From assembly GCF_001613245.1 (NCBI RefSeq), contig NZ_BDBZ01000028.1, positions 100,900-164,899 on the forward strand: a stretch of DNA of 64,000 nucleotides, in the 5' to 3' direction. How positions within the stretch are numbered: the stretch's first letter is position 1; each line of letters starts with the position of its first letter. Positions 1 through 7,375 of the stretch are shown one piece after another. The position numbers and the translations under genes are program-made. The DNA is from Nocardia speluncae NBRC 108251 (GTDB lineage: Bacteria; Actinomycetota; Actinomycetes; Mycobacteriales; Mycobacteriaceae). Below the pieces are notes generated by a model that was given only the letters and a program-made list of their open reading frames with translations, had not been told where the DNA came from and made no database searches.

Positions 1-311
1 TCGGATGAAATTCCCATGCGTCCGCCCCGGTTCCATACGAAGCCGACTTATTGTGTGAAAAGTATCACCCGCCGCACATTCGGTGAGCCGGCGTAGACAA
101 ACGTCGCCGGCGACTGCGCAGATACTCGAAAACTGCCCAAAATTCGAGAGCGATCGTCCGGTGACCGGACCGCCGCAATCGCGACCCGGAAATTGAACAC
201 ATCGATGCTTCTCACCGCACTATTCGAATCCGGCCCACAGGCACGAGCCGGTCGAGGGTGTCGCCTGGCCGGCGGGCGGGAACAATAGGAGCAGGCGGAA
301 GGAGGACCGAA
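1..311. other. Intergenic leader of pxp operon, no gene seen
   Basis: No reading frame here has a convincing start, ribosome site or recognisable protein. The frame of the following gene stays open upstream to an ATG at 258, but the residues it would add are not like the family. The stretch is probably the promoter region of the pxp operon plus the tail of whatever lies to the left. No clear -35/-10 pair was identified. Confidence 0.5.
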
Positions 312-1064
312 GTGGGACTCGATCTGAACAGCGACCTCGGCGAAGGGTTCGGGGCCTGGAAAATGGGCGACGATGCCGCCATGCTGGATATCGTCACCAG
401 CGCAAATATCGCCTGCGGGTTCCACGCCGGCGACCCTTCCATCATGCGACACACCTGTTCGCAGGCCGTGGAGAGAGGTGTCCGGATCGGAGCGCATATC
501 GGCTACCGGGATCTTGCGGGGTTCGGCCGGCGAGCCTTGGCCGTCGACCCGGCGGAACTACGGGACGAAACGCTTTACCAGATCAGCGCATTGGACGGTT
601 TCGCCCGCACCGCAGGGGATCGGGTGCGTTATGTGAAACCGCACGGGGCGCTCTACCATGCCGCGGCGGCGCAGCCGGCCCTCGCCGACGCCCTCGTCGC
701 CGCGCTCCGCGAATACGATTCTGCGCTGGTCCTGCTCGGACCGGCAGGAACTCACCTGCCGGAATCGGCGGCGCTCGCGGGTATCCGGTTCGTGAGTGAG
801 GGGTTCGCCGATCGCGCCTACACCGCGACCGGCGGGTTGGCTCCGCGCGACACCCCGGGGGCGGTCCTGGACGCCGATACGGCACTCGCCCAAGCTGTGA
901 CGCTGGCGCAAACCGGGACCGCGCGAGCCGCGGGCGGCGGCACGGTCACGGTGTCGCCCGACAGTATCTGCGTACACGGCGATACTCCGGCGGCAGTGGA
1001 GATGGCCCGGCGGATCCGGGCCACCCTCGAGGACGGGGGGATCGCGGTAGCGTCGTTCACCTGA
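312..1064 (+). CDS. pxpA: 5-oxoprolinase subunit A (LamB/YcsF family)
   Basis: This is the LamB/YcsF-family subunit of the ATP-dependent 5-oxoprolinase that hydrolyses pyroglutamate to glutamate with subunits PxpB and PxpC. The N-terminus DLNSDLGEGFG and the following ANIACGFHAGDP motif are the family hallmarks, and YVKPHGALYH lies near residue 115. The GTG at 312 is preferred over the upstream in-frame ATG at 258 because an AAGGAGG ribosome site ends about 6 nt before it and the conserved sequence begins right after. The protein is 250 aa, normal for the family. It is first in a three-gene operon: pxpB starts 15 nt later and pxpC overlaps pxpB. Confidence 0.93.
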   Translation: MGLDLNSDLGEGFGAWKMGDDAAMLDIVTSANIACGFHAGDPSIMRHTCSQAVERGVRIGAHIGYRDLAGFGRRALAVDPAELRDETLYQISALDGFARTAGDRVRYVKPHGALYHAAAAQPALADALVAALREYDSALVLLGPAGTHLPESAALAGIRFVSEGFADRAYTATGGLAPRDTPGAVLDADTALAQAVTLAQTGTARAAGGGTVTVSPDSICVHGDTPAAVEMARRIRATLEDGGIAVASFT

Positions 1065-1079
1065 ACGAGCGGGAACGAG

Positions 1080-1769
1080 GTGAGTGCGGTGTCACGGTCA
1101 TCACGCAGCCGGGACGAGGCCGGTCCGTTGCTGCGGCCCGCCGGTGATCGGGCATACCTGTGCATCCCGAACGCGGACCGGGTAGCCGATCTGGCCGCGG
1201 AGCTGCGCGAACGGTCATTGCCCGGTGTTGTCGATCTACTTCCCGCAGCGGAAACCGTTCTGGTGACCCTGGATTCGCCGGAGTCGGCATATCGGCTGCG
1301 ACCGGAAATCGAGCGGCTGGTCGCCGCGGTGAACAAGGCCGTTCCCGGCGATGTTTCCCGTGGAACATTGCCACGCGACGAAACCGTACGGGTTCCGGTC
1401 CACTACGACGGGCCGGATCTGTCTGCGGTGGCCGGTGCGTTGGGCCTGCGTCCCGACGAAGTCGTCGCAGCGCATACCGGCACGGTGTGGCGGTGCTCCT
1501 TCGTCGGTTTCGCGCCGGGCTTCGGTTATCTGGAACCCCCGGACGAACGGCTCGCTGTCGCGCGGCGGCCGATACCGCGCACCCGGATTCCGGCGGGTTC
1601 GGTAGCGCTGGCCGGCGGTTATTCGGCCGTATACCCCCGGCAAAGCCCGGGTGGCTGGCAACTCATCGGCCGTACCGATCTGGTCATGTGGGATACCGAA
1701 CGCGACCCGCCCGCGTTGATCCGGGCCGGTGGACTCGTCCGCTTCGTCGATGCGGCTGTCGACCGATGA
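1080..1769 (+). CDS. pxpB: 5-oxoprolinase subunit B (KipI-like, allophanate hydrolase subunit 1 fold)
   Basis: Second subunit of 5-oxoprolinase, of the family also called KipI or allophanate hydrolase subunit 1. The family core is visible as SFVGFAPGFGYLEPP (about residues 140-155), followed by RTRIPAGSVALAGGYSAVYP and PGGWQLIGRT. It is 229 aa. Two GTG starts are possible (1080 and 1089, in frame); neither has a strong ribosome site, and translation is probably coupled to pxpA. The stop codon overlaps the ATG of pxpC in an ATGA junction. A degenerate parS-like 16-mer lies inside the gene at 1352-1367. Confidence 0.92.
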   Translation: MSAVSRSSRSRDEAGPLLRPAGDRAYLCIPNADRVADLAAELRERSLPGVVDLLPAAETVLVTLDSPESAYRLRPEIERLVAAVNKAVPGDVSRGTLPRDETVRVPVHYDGPDLSAVAGALGLRPDEVVAAHTGTVWRCSFVGFAPGFGYLEPPDERLAVARRPIPRTRIPAGSVALAGGYSAVYPRQSPGGWQLIGRTDLVMWDTERDPPALIRAGGLVRFVDAAVDR

Positions 1770-2626
1770 TCGTGATCGAGGAAGTCGGCCCAACGGCCAC
1801 CGTCCAGGATCTGGGGCGGCCGGGTTGGTTCGATTCCGGTGTCGGACCGGCCGGAGCGGCCGACCGCGGGGCACTGCGGCTGGCGAACCGGCTGGTGGGA
1901 AACCCGGAGCACGATGCGGGTATCGAGGTTCTCCTCGGCGGCCTGGTGGTACGTGCCGAGGAGCGGACGCTGGTCGCGGTCACGGGGGCGCGGGCACCGG
2001 CGACCGTCGACGGGACTCCGGTCGGCCATGCCGGCGTGCTGTACCTGAATGCGGGGCAGGTCCTGCGGCTGGGTTTCGCGCAGGCCGGCCTGCGCGCATA
2101 CCTCGGAGTACGCGGCGGCATCGATATCGCACCGGTCCTGGGTTCACGCAGTTACGACACCCTTTCCGGTATCGGGCCGCCGCCGCTACGCGCCGGGACC
2201 CGCCTGCCCACTGGTCCGCCGCCGCTGAACTGGCCGAACATCGATCAGGCACCACAACCCGGCCTCCCGGACCTCATGGAGGTCCGTGCCCTGCTCGGCC
2301 CACGGGACGACTGGTTCACCGACCCGGCGGCCTTGTTCACCGGGCATTGGACGGTCGGGCGGGACACCGACCGCGTCGGAGCACGCCTGGAGCGCGCCGA
2401 CGGGCCGGCACTACAGCAAGCCTGCGCAACGGAGTTGCCGACCGAGGGGGTGGCGCTCGGGTCTGTGCAGGTGCCTCCTGGCGGGCAACCGGTGGTCTTC
2501 CTCGCCGATCACCCCATCACCGGTGGCTATCCGGTGATCGCGGTGGTCCTGGACGCCGATATCGACCTGTTTGCGCAAGCCCGGCCTGGTCAGCGGATAC
2601 GGTTCCGATGCGCCGGTACGGTCTGA
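1766..2626 (+). CDS. pxpC: 5-oxoprolinase subunit C (KipA-like biotin-dependent carboxyltransferase family)
   Basis: Third 5-oxoprolinase subunit, of the KipA / allophanate hydrolase subunit 2 family. It opens with VIEEVGPTATVQDLGRPG, the standard start of this family, followed by GPAGAADRGALRLANRLVGN and LRAYLGVRGGID. It is 286 aa, about the usual length. The ATG overlaps the pxpB stop by 4 nt, so the two are translationally coupled. The 3' end is only 8 nt from the convergent DUF4185 gene, with no obvious terminator between them. Confidence 0.92.
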   Translation: MIVIEEVGPTATVQDLGRPGWFDSGVGPAGAADRGALRLANRLVGNPEHDAGIEVLLGGLVVRAEERTLVAVTGARAPATVDGTPVGHAGVLYLNAGQVLRLGFAQAGLRAYLGVRGGIDIAPVLGSRSYDTLSGIGPPPLRAGTRLPTGPPPLNWPNIDQAPQPGLPDLMEVRALLGPRDDWFTDPAALFTGHWTVGRDTDRVGARLERADGPALQQACATELPTEGVALGSVQVPPGGQPVVFLADHPITGGYPVIAVVLDADIDLFAQARPGQRIRFRCAGTV

Positions 2627-2634
2627 GTGGTGGA

Positions 2635-4245
2635 TCAGTCCGGCGGAGCCAGGCGGGCGTGCATCAAGTACACGTTGTAGGAATCCCACTCCGAGAGCGT
2701 GAAGTACAGATCCCGGCCGGTGGACCAGGGGTGGATGAACCCGCCGTACGCCTTGGGATAGTCGGCGGTGGAAACCAGCGGCACCGGCTCTGTCCAGAGT
2801 CCTTGCGGCTGCGCGGCGGTGCGCAACACGATCGCACCGCGCGCGGAGTCCAGATAGGACATCTGCCACAGTCCCGATTCGGTATCGAACCGCACCGAGA
2901 GCTCACTGGCGATACCCGGAACCAGCGGAGTGGCCAAGTTCTCCGATGCCGGCGCCCAGGTGCCGTTCACCCAGTACTGGTACGCGGTCTTGTTCAGCAC
3001 GTGGTCCTTGGGCACCCGGGCCAGCCCGATCACACCGACCCGGCCGTTGGGTGTTCCGAACATATACACGTGGTCGCCGTGCGGCACCATCGCCGCGACC
3101 TGGAACCGGCTCAGCCCGAACAGGTTCTCCCATTTGGCGTGCTGATCCTTGACCCAGGTGCTGCCGTTGTCGTCGGAGTAGGCGATACCGCCGTAGTTCG
3201 TCCACCACAGGCCCGGTATGCGACTCCAGCGGTTCACCGACATATAGCTCATGTACTGGCGCTCACCGAGGGCGAAACCCGAGGTGGGAATGGTTGTGGT
3301 CTCCCAGTTCTCGATCTTGCGGCTGCCCAGGAGTTCGGCGGCATGACAACGACTGTCCTGCACCATGGTGTCCAGGCGCAGCCCGTCGGAAAGGTCGCGG
3401 TCGGTGCTGTAGGCCAGGATATTGCTGCGCCAATCCGCGTCGTCACCGCCGGCGCCGCCGGGCACCCACCCCGCACCGAAGGTATCGCCGAACACCACCG
3501 CGATCTCGCCGGGTTTCGTCTCCCACATCAAACCCAGATCGGTTCCGTCGACCTGCCAGCGCATATCGGTCCGATTGGGTGACCCGTGCCCGGTCACCTG
3601 CTCGACCAGGCGCGCCGACTCCACCCGGGGCAGCGCCGCCGGACTCGCGACGGGACCTGGTTCGGCCGGATTGACCACGGGTGGCGGGGCGGGTTGCGGT
3701 GGCTCACCCGGTCCGCCGGGCACCGGGATCGGAATGGGTTCGATCTCCGGTTCGATCTGGATTCTCGGCAACTTCACCGGATCACCGGAACCACTACCCG
3801 AACTGCTACCGGCGGCCGAACCGCTGCCGGAACCGGACTCCGGCGGCGCGGCCCCGTCCTCGTCCTCGTCCGAGGACTCCGGTTCGGGAGTATCGCGGAT
3901 ATCCGGACACGGGTTACGGCACGGGTCGGCAGGAAGCGGATCCGCGACGATCCGGGTGTTGTCGTGCGGTGGATCGGGAACCGGCACGGGAGTGAGCTGC
4001 GGTACCGGGATCGGGATATCGATCTGTGGTGGCACCGGGACCAGCGGGGGAGGAGGCGCGGATGGATCGGGTGCGCGGTCGAGCGGATCGAACCCGGCCT
4101 CACCGCACTCGTTCACCGGCAGAGGAGCCCACGGATGCGGCGCCGCCTGTGCGGGCACCGGTATCCCCACATACCCCGTCAGTACCAATCCGAGGAATAC
4201 GAGCCGGCAACGACCCGGACGGAAACTCCACACCACCTCGGTCAA
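2635..4245 (-). CDS. Secreted DUF4185 domain protein with Pro/Ser-rich linker
   Basis: A secreted protein with a C-terminal DUF4185 domain, a beta-propeller-like fold of unknown activity common in actinobacteria. The N-terminus has a signal peptide (basic start, hydrophobic stretch LVFLGLVLTGYVGIPVPAQA, then AQA-A). About 130 low-complexity residues follow, with Pro-rich dipeptides, an acidic segment and a Gly/Ser run. The domain includes GLMWETKPGEIAVVFGDTFG, YSDDNGSTWV and HGDHVYMFGTPNGRVG. The start used is TTG at 4245, which has an AGGAG site 11 nt upstream and yields a compact signal peptide; the frame stays open upstream, but that would overlap the divergent neighbour. A GTG at 4236 is the alternative. 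Function unknown. Confidence 0.75.
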   Translation of the reverse strand: MTEVVWSFRPGRCRLVFLGLVLTGYVGIPVPAQAAPHPWAPLPVNECGEAGFDPLDRAPDPSAPPPPLVPVPPQIDIPIPVPQLTPVPVPDPPHDNTRIVADPLPADPCRNPCPDIRDTPEPESSDEDEDGAAPPESGSGSGSAAGSSSGSGSGDPVKLPRIQIEPEIEPIPIPVPGGPGEPPQPAPPPVVNPAEPGPVASPAALPRVESARLVEQVTGHGSPNRTDMRWQVDGTDLGLMWETKPGEIAVVFGDTFGAGWVPGGAGGDDADWRSNILAYSTDRDLSDGLRLDTMVQDSRCHAAELLGSRKIENWETTTIPTSGFALGERQYMSYMSVNRWSRIPGLWWTNYGGIAYSDDNGSTWVKDQHAKWENLFGLSRFQVAAMVPHGDHVYMFGTPNGRVGVIGLARVPKDHVLNKTAYQYWVNGTWAPASENLATPLVPGIASELSVRFDTESGLWQMSYLDSARGAIVLRTAAQPQGLWTEPVPLVSTADYPKAYGGFIHPWSTGRDLYFTLSEWDSYNVYLMHARLAPPD

Positions 4246-4441
4246 CAGCTCACTGTCTCCTGTCGAGTGCCATTGTCGCAGTGAACCTACCCGAGCCTCG
4301 CCGCTATCGTGCTCATTGATGATCGGGACGCACCGGTAACGCCGGGCCGGATGCCACGGATCGCTCATTCGTCCAGCACGGTGACGCAGCCGACTACATA
4401 TGGTGTCGTGCCGGTCCGGGCCAGTACCCTCGGAGATGATC

Positions 4442-5266
4442 ATGGCGGCACATTCCGACCCCCGAGCGGCCTCCCTGTTCTCCCCTCTGTGGGCGGTCGA
4501 CCTCGGCAAACGACTGTTCGAGCAGTCCCGGCTGGAACAGTGGATCACCTATACCACCACCTGGGTGGAACCCATGGCCGACCTCGGCGCCGGCACTGTC
4601 ACCGCACTGCTGCCGGATACCGTGCTCGCCATCCTCAGCGAGGGGATCCTGAGCCGGTTCGGCGGCAGGGAGATCAGCGCGACCCTGCTCGATCATCACC
4701 TCACCGGCACTCTCGACGTACTGAAAGTGCGCCGGCGCGGCGCGCATTTCCAGACCAAGACCGTGCTGCAGGATCTGGACTGGGACGGCCTTGCGCTCGC
4801 CGAGGTCACCGTCATCGCCCACGAGGTCCGGCTGGTACCGGGTGTACCGACCAGGATCCGCGCGGCCCGGGTCGATATCGACGGCACCGTCACCTTGCCG
4901 ACACTGCTGGGCCGCTTCGCGAACCGCGCGCGGGAATGGGAATTGACGCCGACCGAGCAGGGACGCGTCCGCGCGGTCCATCGACGCCGGCGGATCAGCG
5001 CCGAACTGGACGCCTCCATCACCGACGACTTCCTCGAACTCGATGTCCACCGGGCCACCTGGTTCGGTATGCCCGTGCCCCGTCGGTGGCGGACCACCGA
5101 ACCCATCCGGATACCGGAACTGCCGAGCGGGGCGCGGGTACGGCGCGCTGCCCGCGAGGGCGAACTCGTCCGCTTCCGGATCGAAGTGGCACCCGTCAGC
5201 GGATCGTTCGACCTGGCGCAGATCCGCGCGGCCATCGTGGCCGGAACCACCCTGATCGTGTTCTGA
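4442..5266 (+). CDS. Conserved hypothetical protein, LmeA/DUF2993-like
   Basis: A 274-aa protein with no signal peptide or membrane helix. Its middle part (VDIDGTVTLPTLL, VLPDTVLAIL-like stretches, C-terminal LVRFRIEVAPVSGSFDLAQI) resembles actinobacterial LmeA-type/DUF2993 proteins, a weak assignment made by eye. The ATG at 4442 is chosen because GGAG lies 6 nt upstream; the ATG at 4436 is too close to that site. It is divergent from the DUF4185 gene, with about 195 nt between the two starts, which must hold both promoters. It is convergent with pcnA, the stops being 9 nt apart. Confidence 0.6.
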   Translation: MAAHSDPRAASLFSPLWAVDLGKRLFEQSRLEQWITYTTTWVEPMADLGAGTVTALLPDTVLAILSEGILSRFGGREISATLLDHHLTGTLDVLKVRRRGAHFQTKTVLQDLDWDGLALAEVTVIAHEVRLVPGVPTRIRAARVDIDGTVTLPTLLGRFANRAREWELTPTEQGRVRAVHRRRRISAELDASITDDFLELDVHRATWFGMPVPRRWRTTEPIRIPELPSGARVRRAAREGELVRFRIEVAPVSGSFDLAQIRAAIVAGTTLIVF

Positions 5267-5275
5267 CCGGCCGGT

Positions 5276-6736
5276 TCACTGCTGCGACTGCCACCACTGC
5301 CGCAGCGCCTCCTCGGCTTCGTCGTGGGTCAGCGGACCGCGATCCAGCCGTAGCTCTTTCAGATGACGCCACGCGCGGCCCACCTCGGGCCCCGGCGGCA
5401 ACCCCAGCAACTCCATGATCGCGTTACCGTCCAGGTCCGGCCGGACCCGCGCCAGATCCTCCCGCTCCTGCAGGGCGGCGATCCGGGCCTCGAGATCGTC
5501 ATAGGTGGCGCGCAACGCGGCGGCGCGACGCTTGTTGCGGGTGGTGCAATCGGCGCGCACCAGCTTGTGCAGCCGCGGCAGCAGATCCCCGCCGTCGGTG
5601 ACATAGCGGCGGACCGCGGAATCGGTCCACTGTCCCTTCCCGTAACCGTGGAACCGCAGATGCAGGAACACCAGCCGCGCCACATCCTCGGTGAACTGCT
5701 TGGGATATTTCAGCGCCCGCATCCGCTTACGCACCATTTTGGCGCCCACGACCTCATGGTGATGGAAGCTGACCCCGCCGCCGGGCTCATTGCGTTTGGT
5801 ATCCGGTTTGCCGATATCGTGTAGCAGCGCAGCCCAGCGCAACACCAGGTCGGGATCGCCCTCCTCCTGATCGATCGCCTGCTCCAGCACGGTCAGCGAA
5901 TGCCAGTAGACATCCTTGTGCTGATGGTGCTCGTCGATCTCCAGTTTCATCTCCGGGACCTCGGGCAGCACCCGCTGCGCCAGCCCCGTTTCGCACATCA
6001 TGTTGATGCCGTCTATCGGGTAGGCGCCCCCGATCAGCTTGTCCAGCTCCGTCCGGACCCGTTCCGGGGTGATCCGCTCGATCTCCGCCGACATCTCCGA
6101 TATCGCATCCCGCACCCGCGGATGCGCAGTGAAACCCAATTGGGAAACGAACCGGGCCGCACGCAGCATCCGCAGCGGATCATCGTTGAACGAATCCTCG
6201 GGAGCCGCCGGCGTATCCAACACCCCCGCCAGCAGCGCCTCCATCCCGTTCAACGGATCCACGAATTCCAATGCGCCGTCGGCCGCGATCTTCACCGCCA
6301 TCGCATTCACGGTGAAATCGCGGCGAACGAGATCGTCCTCCAGACTGTCCCCGAAACTGACCTGCGGATTCCGCGAAACCCGGTCATAGGCATCACTACG
6401 GAAGGTCGTGATCTCCAACTGCTGACCACTCTTGGCCGCACTCACGGTCCCGAACGCCAGCCCACCGGTATCCCACAACTGATCCGCCCAGCCGTCCAGC
6501 AATTGCTGGACCTGCTCGGGCCGTGCATCGGTGGTGAAATCCAGATCGGTGCCGAGCCGCCCCAGCACCGCATCCCGCACACTGCCCCCCACCAGATACA
6601 AGTGGAAACCACGAGCGGCGAATATCTCCCCCAACGGAGTCAGCACCTCGGAAAGCCGGCCCAGCGTGACAGCCGCTGCCGCCAGCAGACGAGTACGGCG
6701 ATCCAGCACTACATCCTCGGACTCCGTCGAAACCAC
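5276..6736 (-). CDS. pcnA: CCA tRNA nucleotidyltransferase
   Basis: Adds or repairs the CCA 3' end of tRNAs; needed here because neither tRNA gene in the window encodes CCA. The nucleotidyltransferase head domain shows LVGGSVRDAVLGR (about residues 48-60) and the metal-binding DLDFTT, then RRDFTVNAMA and the RNA-binding domain. A C-terminal HD domain is visible as ALLHDIGKPDTKR near residue 308. At 486 aa it matches the mycobacterial PcnA length. It is divergent from the Nudix gene, and that divergent arrangement beside the murJ cluster is conserved in mycobacteria. Confidence 0.95.
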   Translation of the reverse strand: MVSTESEDVVLDRRTRLLAAAAVTLGRLSEVLTPLGEIFAARGFHLYLVGGSVRDAVLGRLGTDLDFTTDARPEQVQQLLDGWADQLWDTGGLAFGTVSAAKSGQQLEITTFRSDAYDRVSRNPQVSFGDSLEDDLVRRDFTVNAMAVKIAADGALEFVDPLNGMEALLAGVLDTPAAPEDSFNDDPLRMLRAARFVSQLGFTAHPRVRDAISEMSAEIERITPERVRTELDKLIGGAYPIDGINMMCETGLAQRVLPEVPEMKLEIDEHHQHKDVYWHSLTVLEQAIDQEEGDPDLVLRWAALLHDIGKPDTKRNEPGGGVSFHHHEVVGAKMVRKRMRALKYPKQFTEDVARLVFLHLRFHGYGKGQWTDSAVRRYVTDGGDLLPRLHKLVRADCTTRNKRRAAALRATYDDLEARIAALQEREDLARVRPDLDGNAIMELLGLPPGPEVGRAWRHLKELRLDRGPLTHDEAEEALRQWWQSQQ

Positions 6737-6792
6737 AGCAAAACCTTACTGTGTTTATTTGCGCGACTCGGGCGCGCGGGGGCCGAAACCCC

Positions 6793-6811
6793 GCGCCGCC
6801 GGAGGCGGCGC
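6793..6811. repeat. GC hairpin in pcnA/Nudix divergent region
   Basis: An 8-bp perfect stem (GCGCCGCC / GGCGGCGC) with a 3-nt GGA loop, followed on the plus strand by AAAAAG. It sits between two divergent start codons, so it cannot terminate either gene. It may form in the 5' leader of pcnA or mark an upstream terminator. Function not known. Confidence 0.4.
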
Positions 6812-6826
6812 AAAAAGATACTGCTC

Positions 6827-6832
6827 TAGTAT
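6827..6832 (+). promoter_or_regulatory. Putative -10 element giving a leaderless Nudix transcript
   Basis: TAGTAT ends 6 nt before the GTG start at 6839, and there is no Shine-Dalgarno sequence before that GTG. This spacing would put transcription initiation at or next to the start codon. No good -35 is seen, which is common for actinobacterial promoters. Confidence 0.4.
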
Positions 6833-6838
6833 TGCGTA

Positions 6839-7375
6839 GTGTCTCCGGCCGATCGCGCGAACAGTCGACGTCGCCAGCCCCGGCGCCGTGGTTCGGCCGG
6901 TGGTGCGGCGAAACCGCGTATGCGCACGGTGCGAGAGACATCGGCCGGGGGATTGGTGGTCGATGGGCTGGACGGTCCACCCGAGAAGCGCTGCGCCGCC
7001 CTGATCGGCCGGACGGACCGCCGGGGACGGCTGCTATGGTCGCTGCCCAAAGGACATATCGAAGAGGGCGAAACCTCGAAACAGACAGCTATTCGCGAGG
7101 TCGCCGAGGAAACCGGTATTCAGGGCGTGGTGGTCGCCGAATTGGGCAGTATCGATTACTGGTTCGTCACCGAGGGGCGGCGGGTACACAAGACAGTGCA
7201 CCATTTTCTGCTGCGTTCGGTCGGTGGTGAACTATCCGACGCGGATGTGGAGGTCACCCAGGTGGACTGGGTGCCGTTGAGCGAATTGAACTCCAGGCTC
7301 GCCTACGCCGACGAGCGCAGGCTGGCGGAGGTGGCGAACCGCCTGATCGACCGGATGGAGACCGGTAAGCGATGA
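6839..7375 (+). CDS. Nudix hydrolase (MutT4-like)
   Basis: Hydrolyses a nucleoside diphosphate linked to another moiety. The complete Nudix box GX5EX7REVXEEXG is visible around residues 71-93 (GHIEEGE, then REVAEETGI), with the catalytic glutamates present. The 178-aa protein has a basic N-terminal tail of about 28 residues. Position beside pcnA and upstream of the DUF6049 and murJ genes matches mycobacterial mutT4 (Rv3908), which is the basis for the suggested name; the substrate is not known from sequence. The start is GTG with no ribosome site. The stop overlaps the next ATG by 4 nt, so it is the first gene of an operon. Confidence 0.88.
   Translation: MSPADRANSRRRQPRRRGSAGGAAKPRMRTVRETSAGGLVVDGLDGPPEKRCAALIGRTDRRGRLLWSLPKGHIEEGETSKQTAIREVAEETGIQGVVVAELGSIDYWFVTEGRRVHKTVHHFLLRSVGGELSDADVEVTQVDWVPLSELNSRLAYADERRLAEVANRLIDRMETGKR

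Noticed and set aside
3422..4339. Long plus-strand frame opposite the DUF4185 gene
   Set aside because: It is the antisense shadow of a Pro/Gly/Ser-rich coding region; the minus-strand frame carries the signal peptide and the domain.
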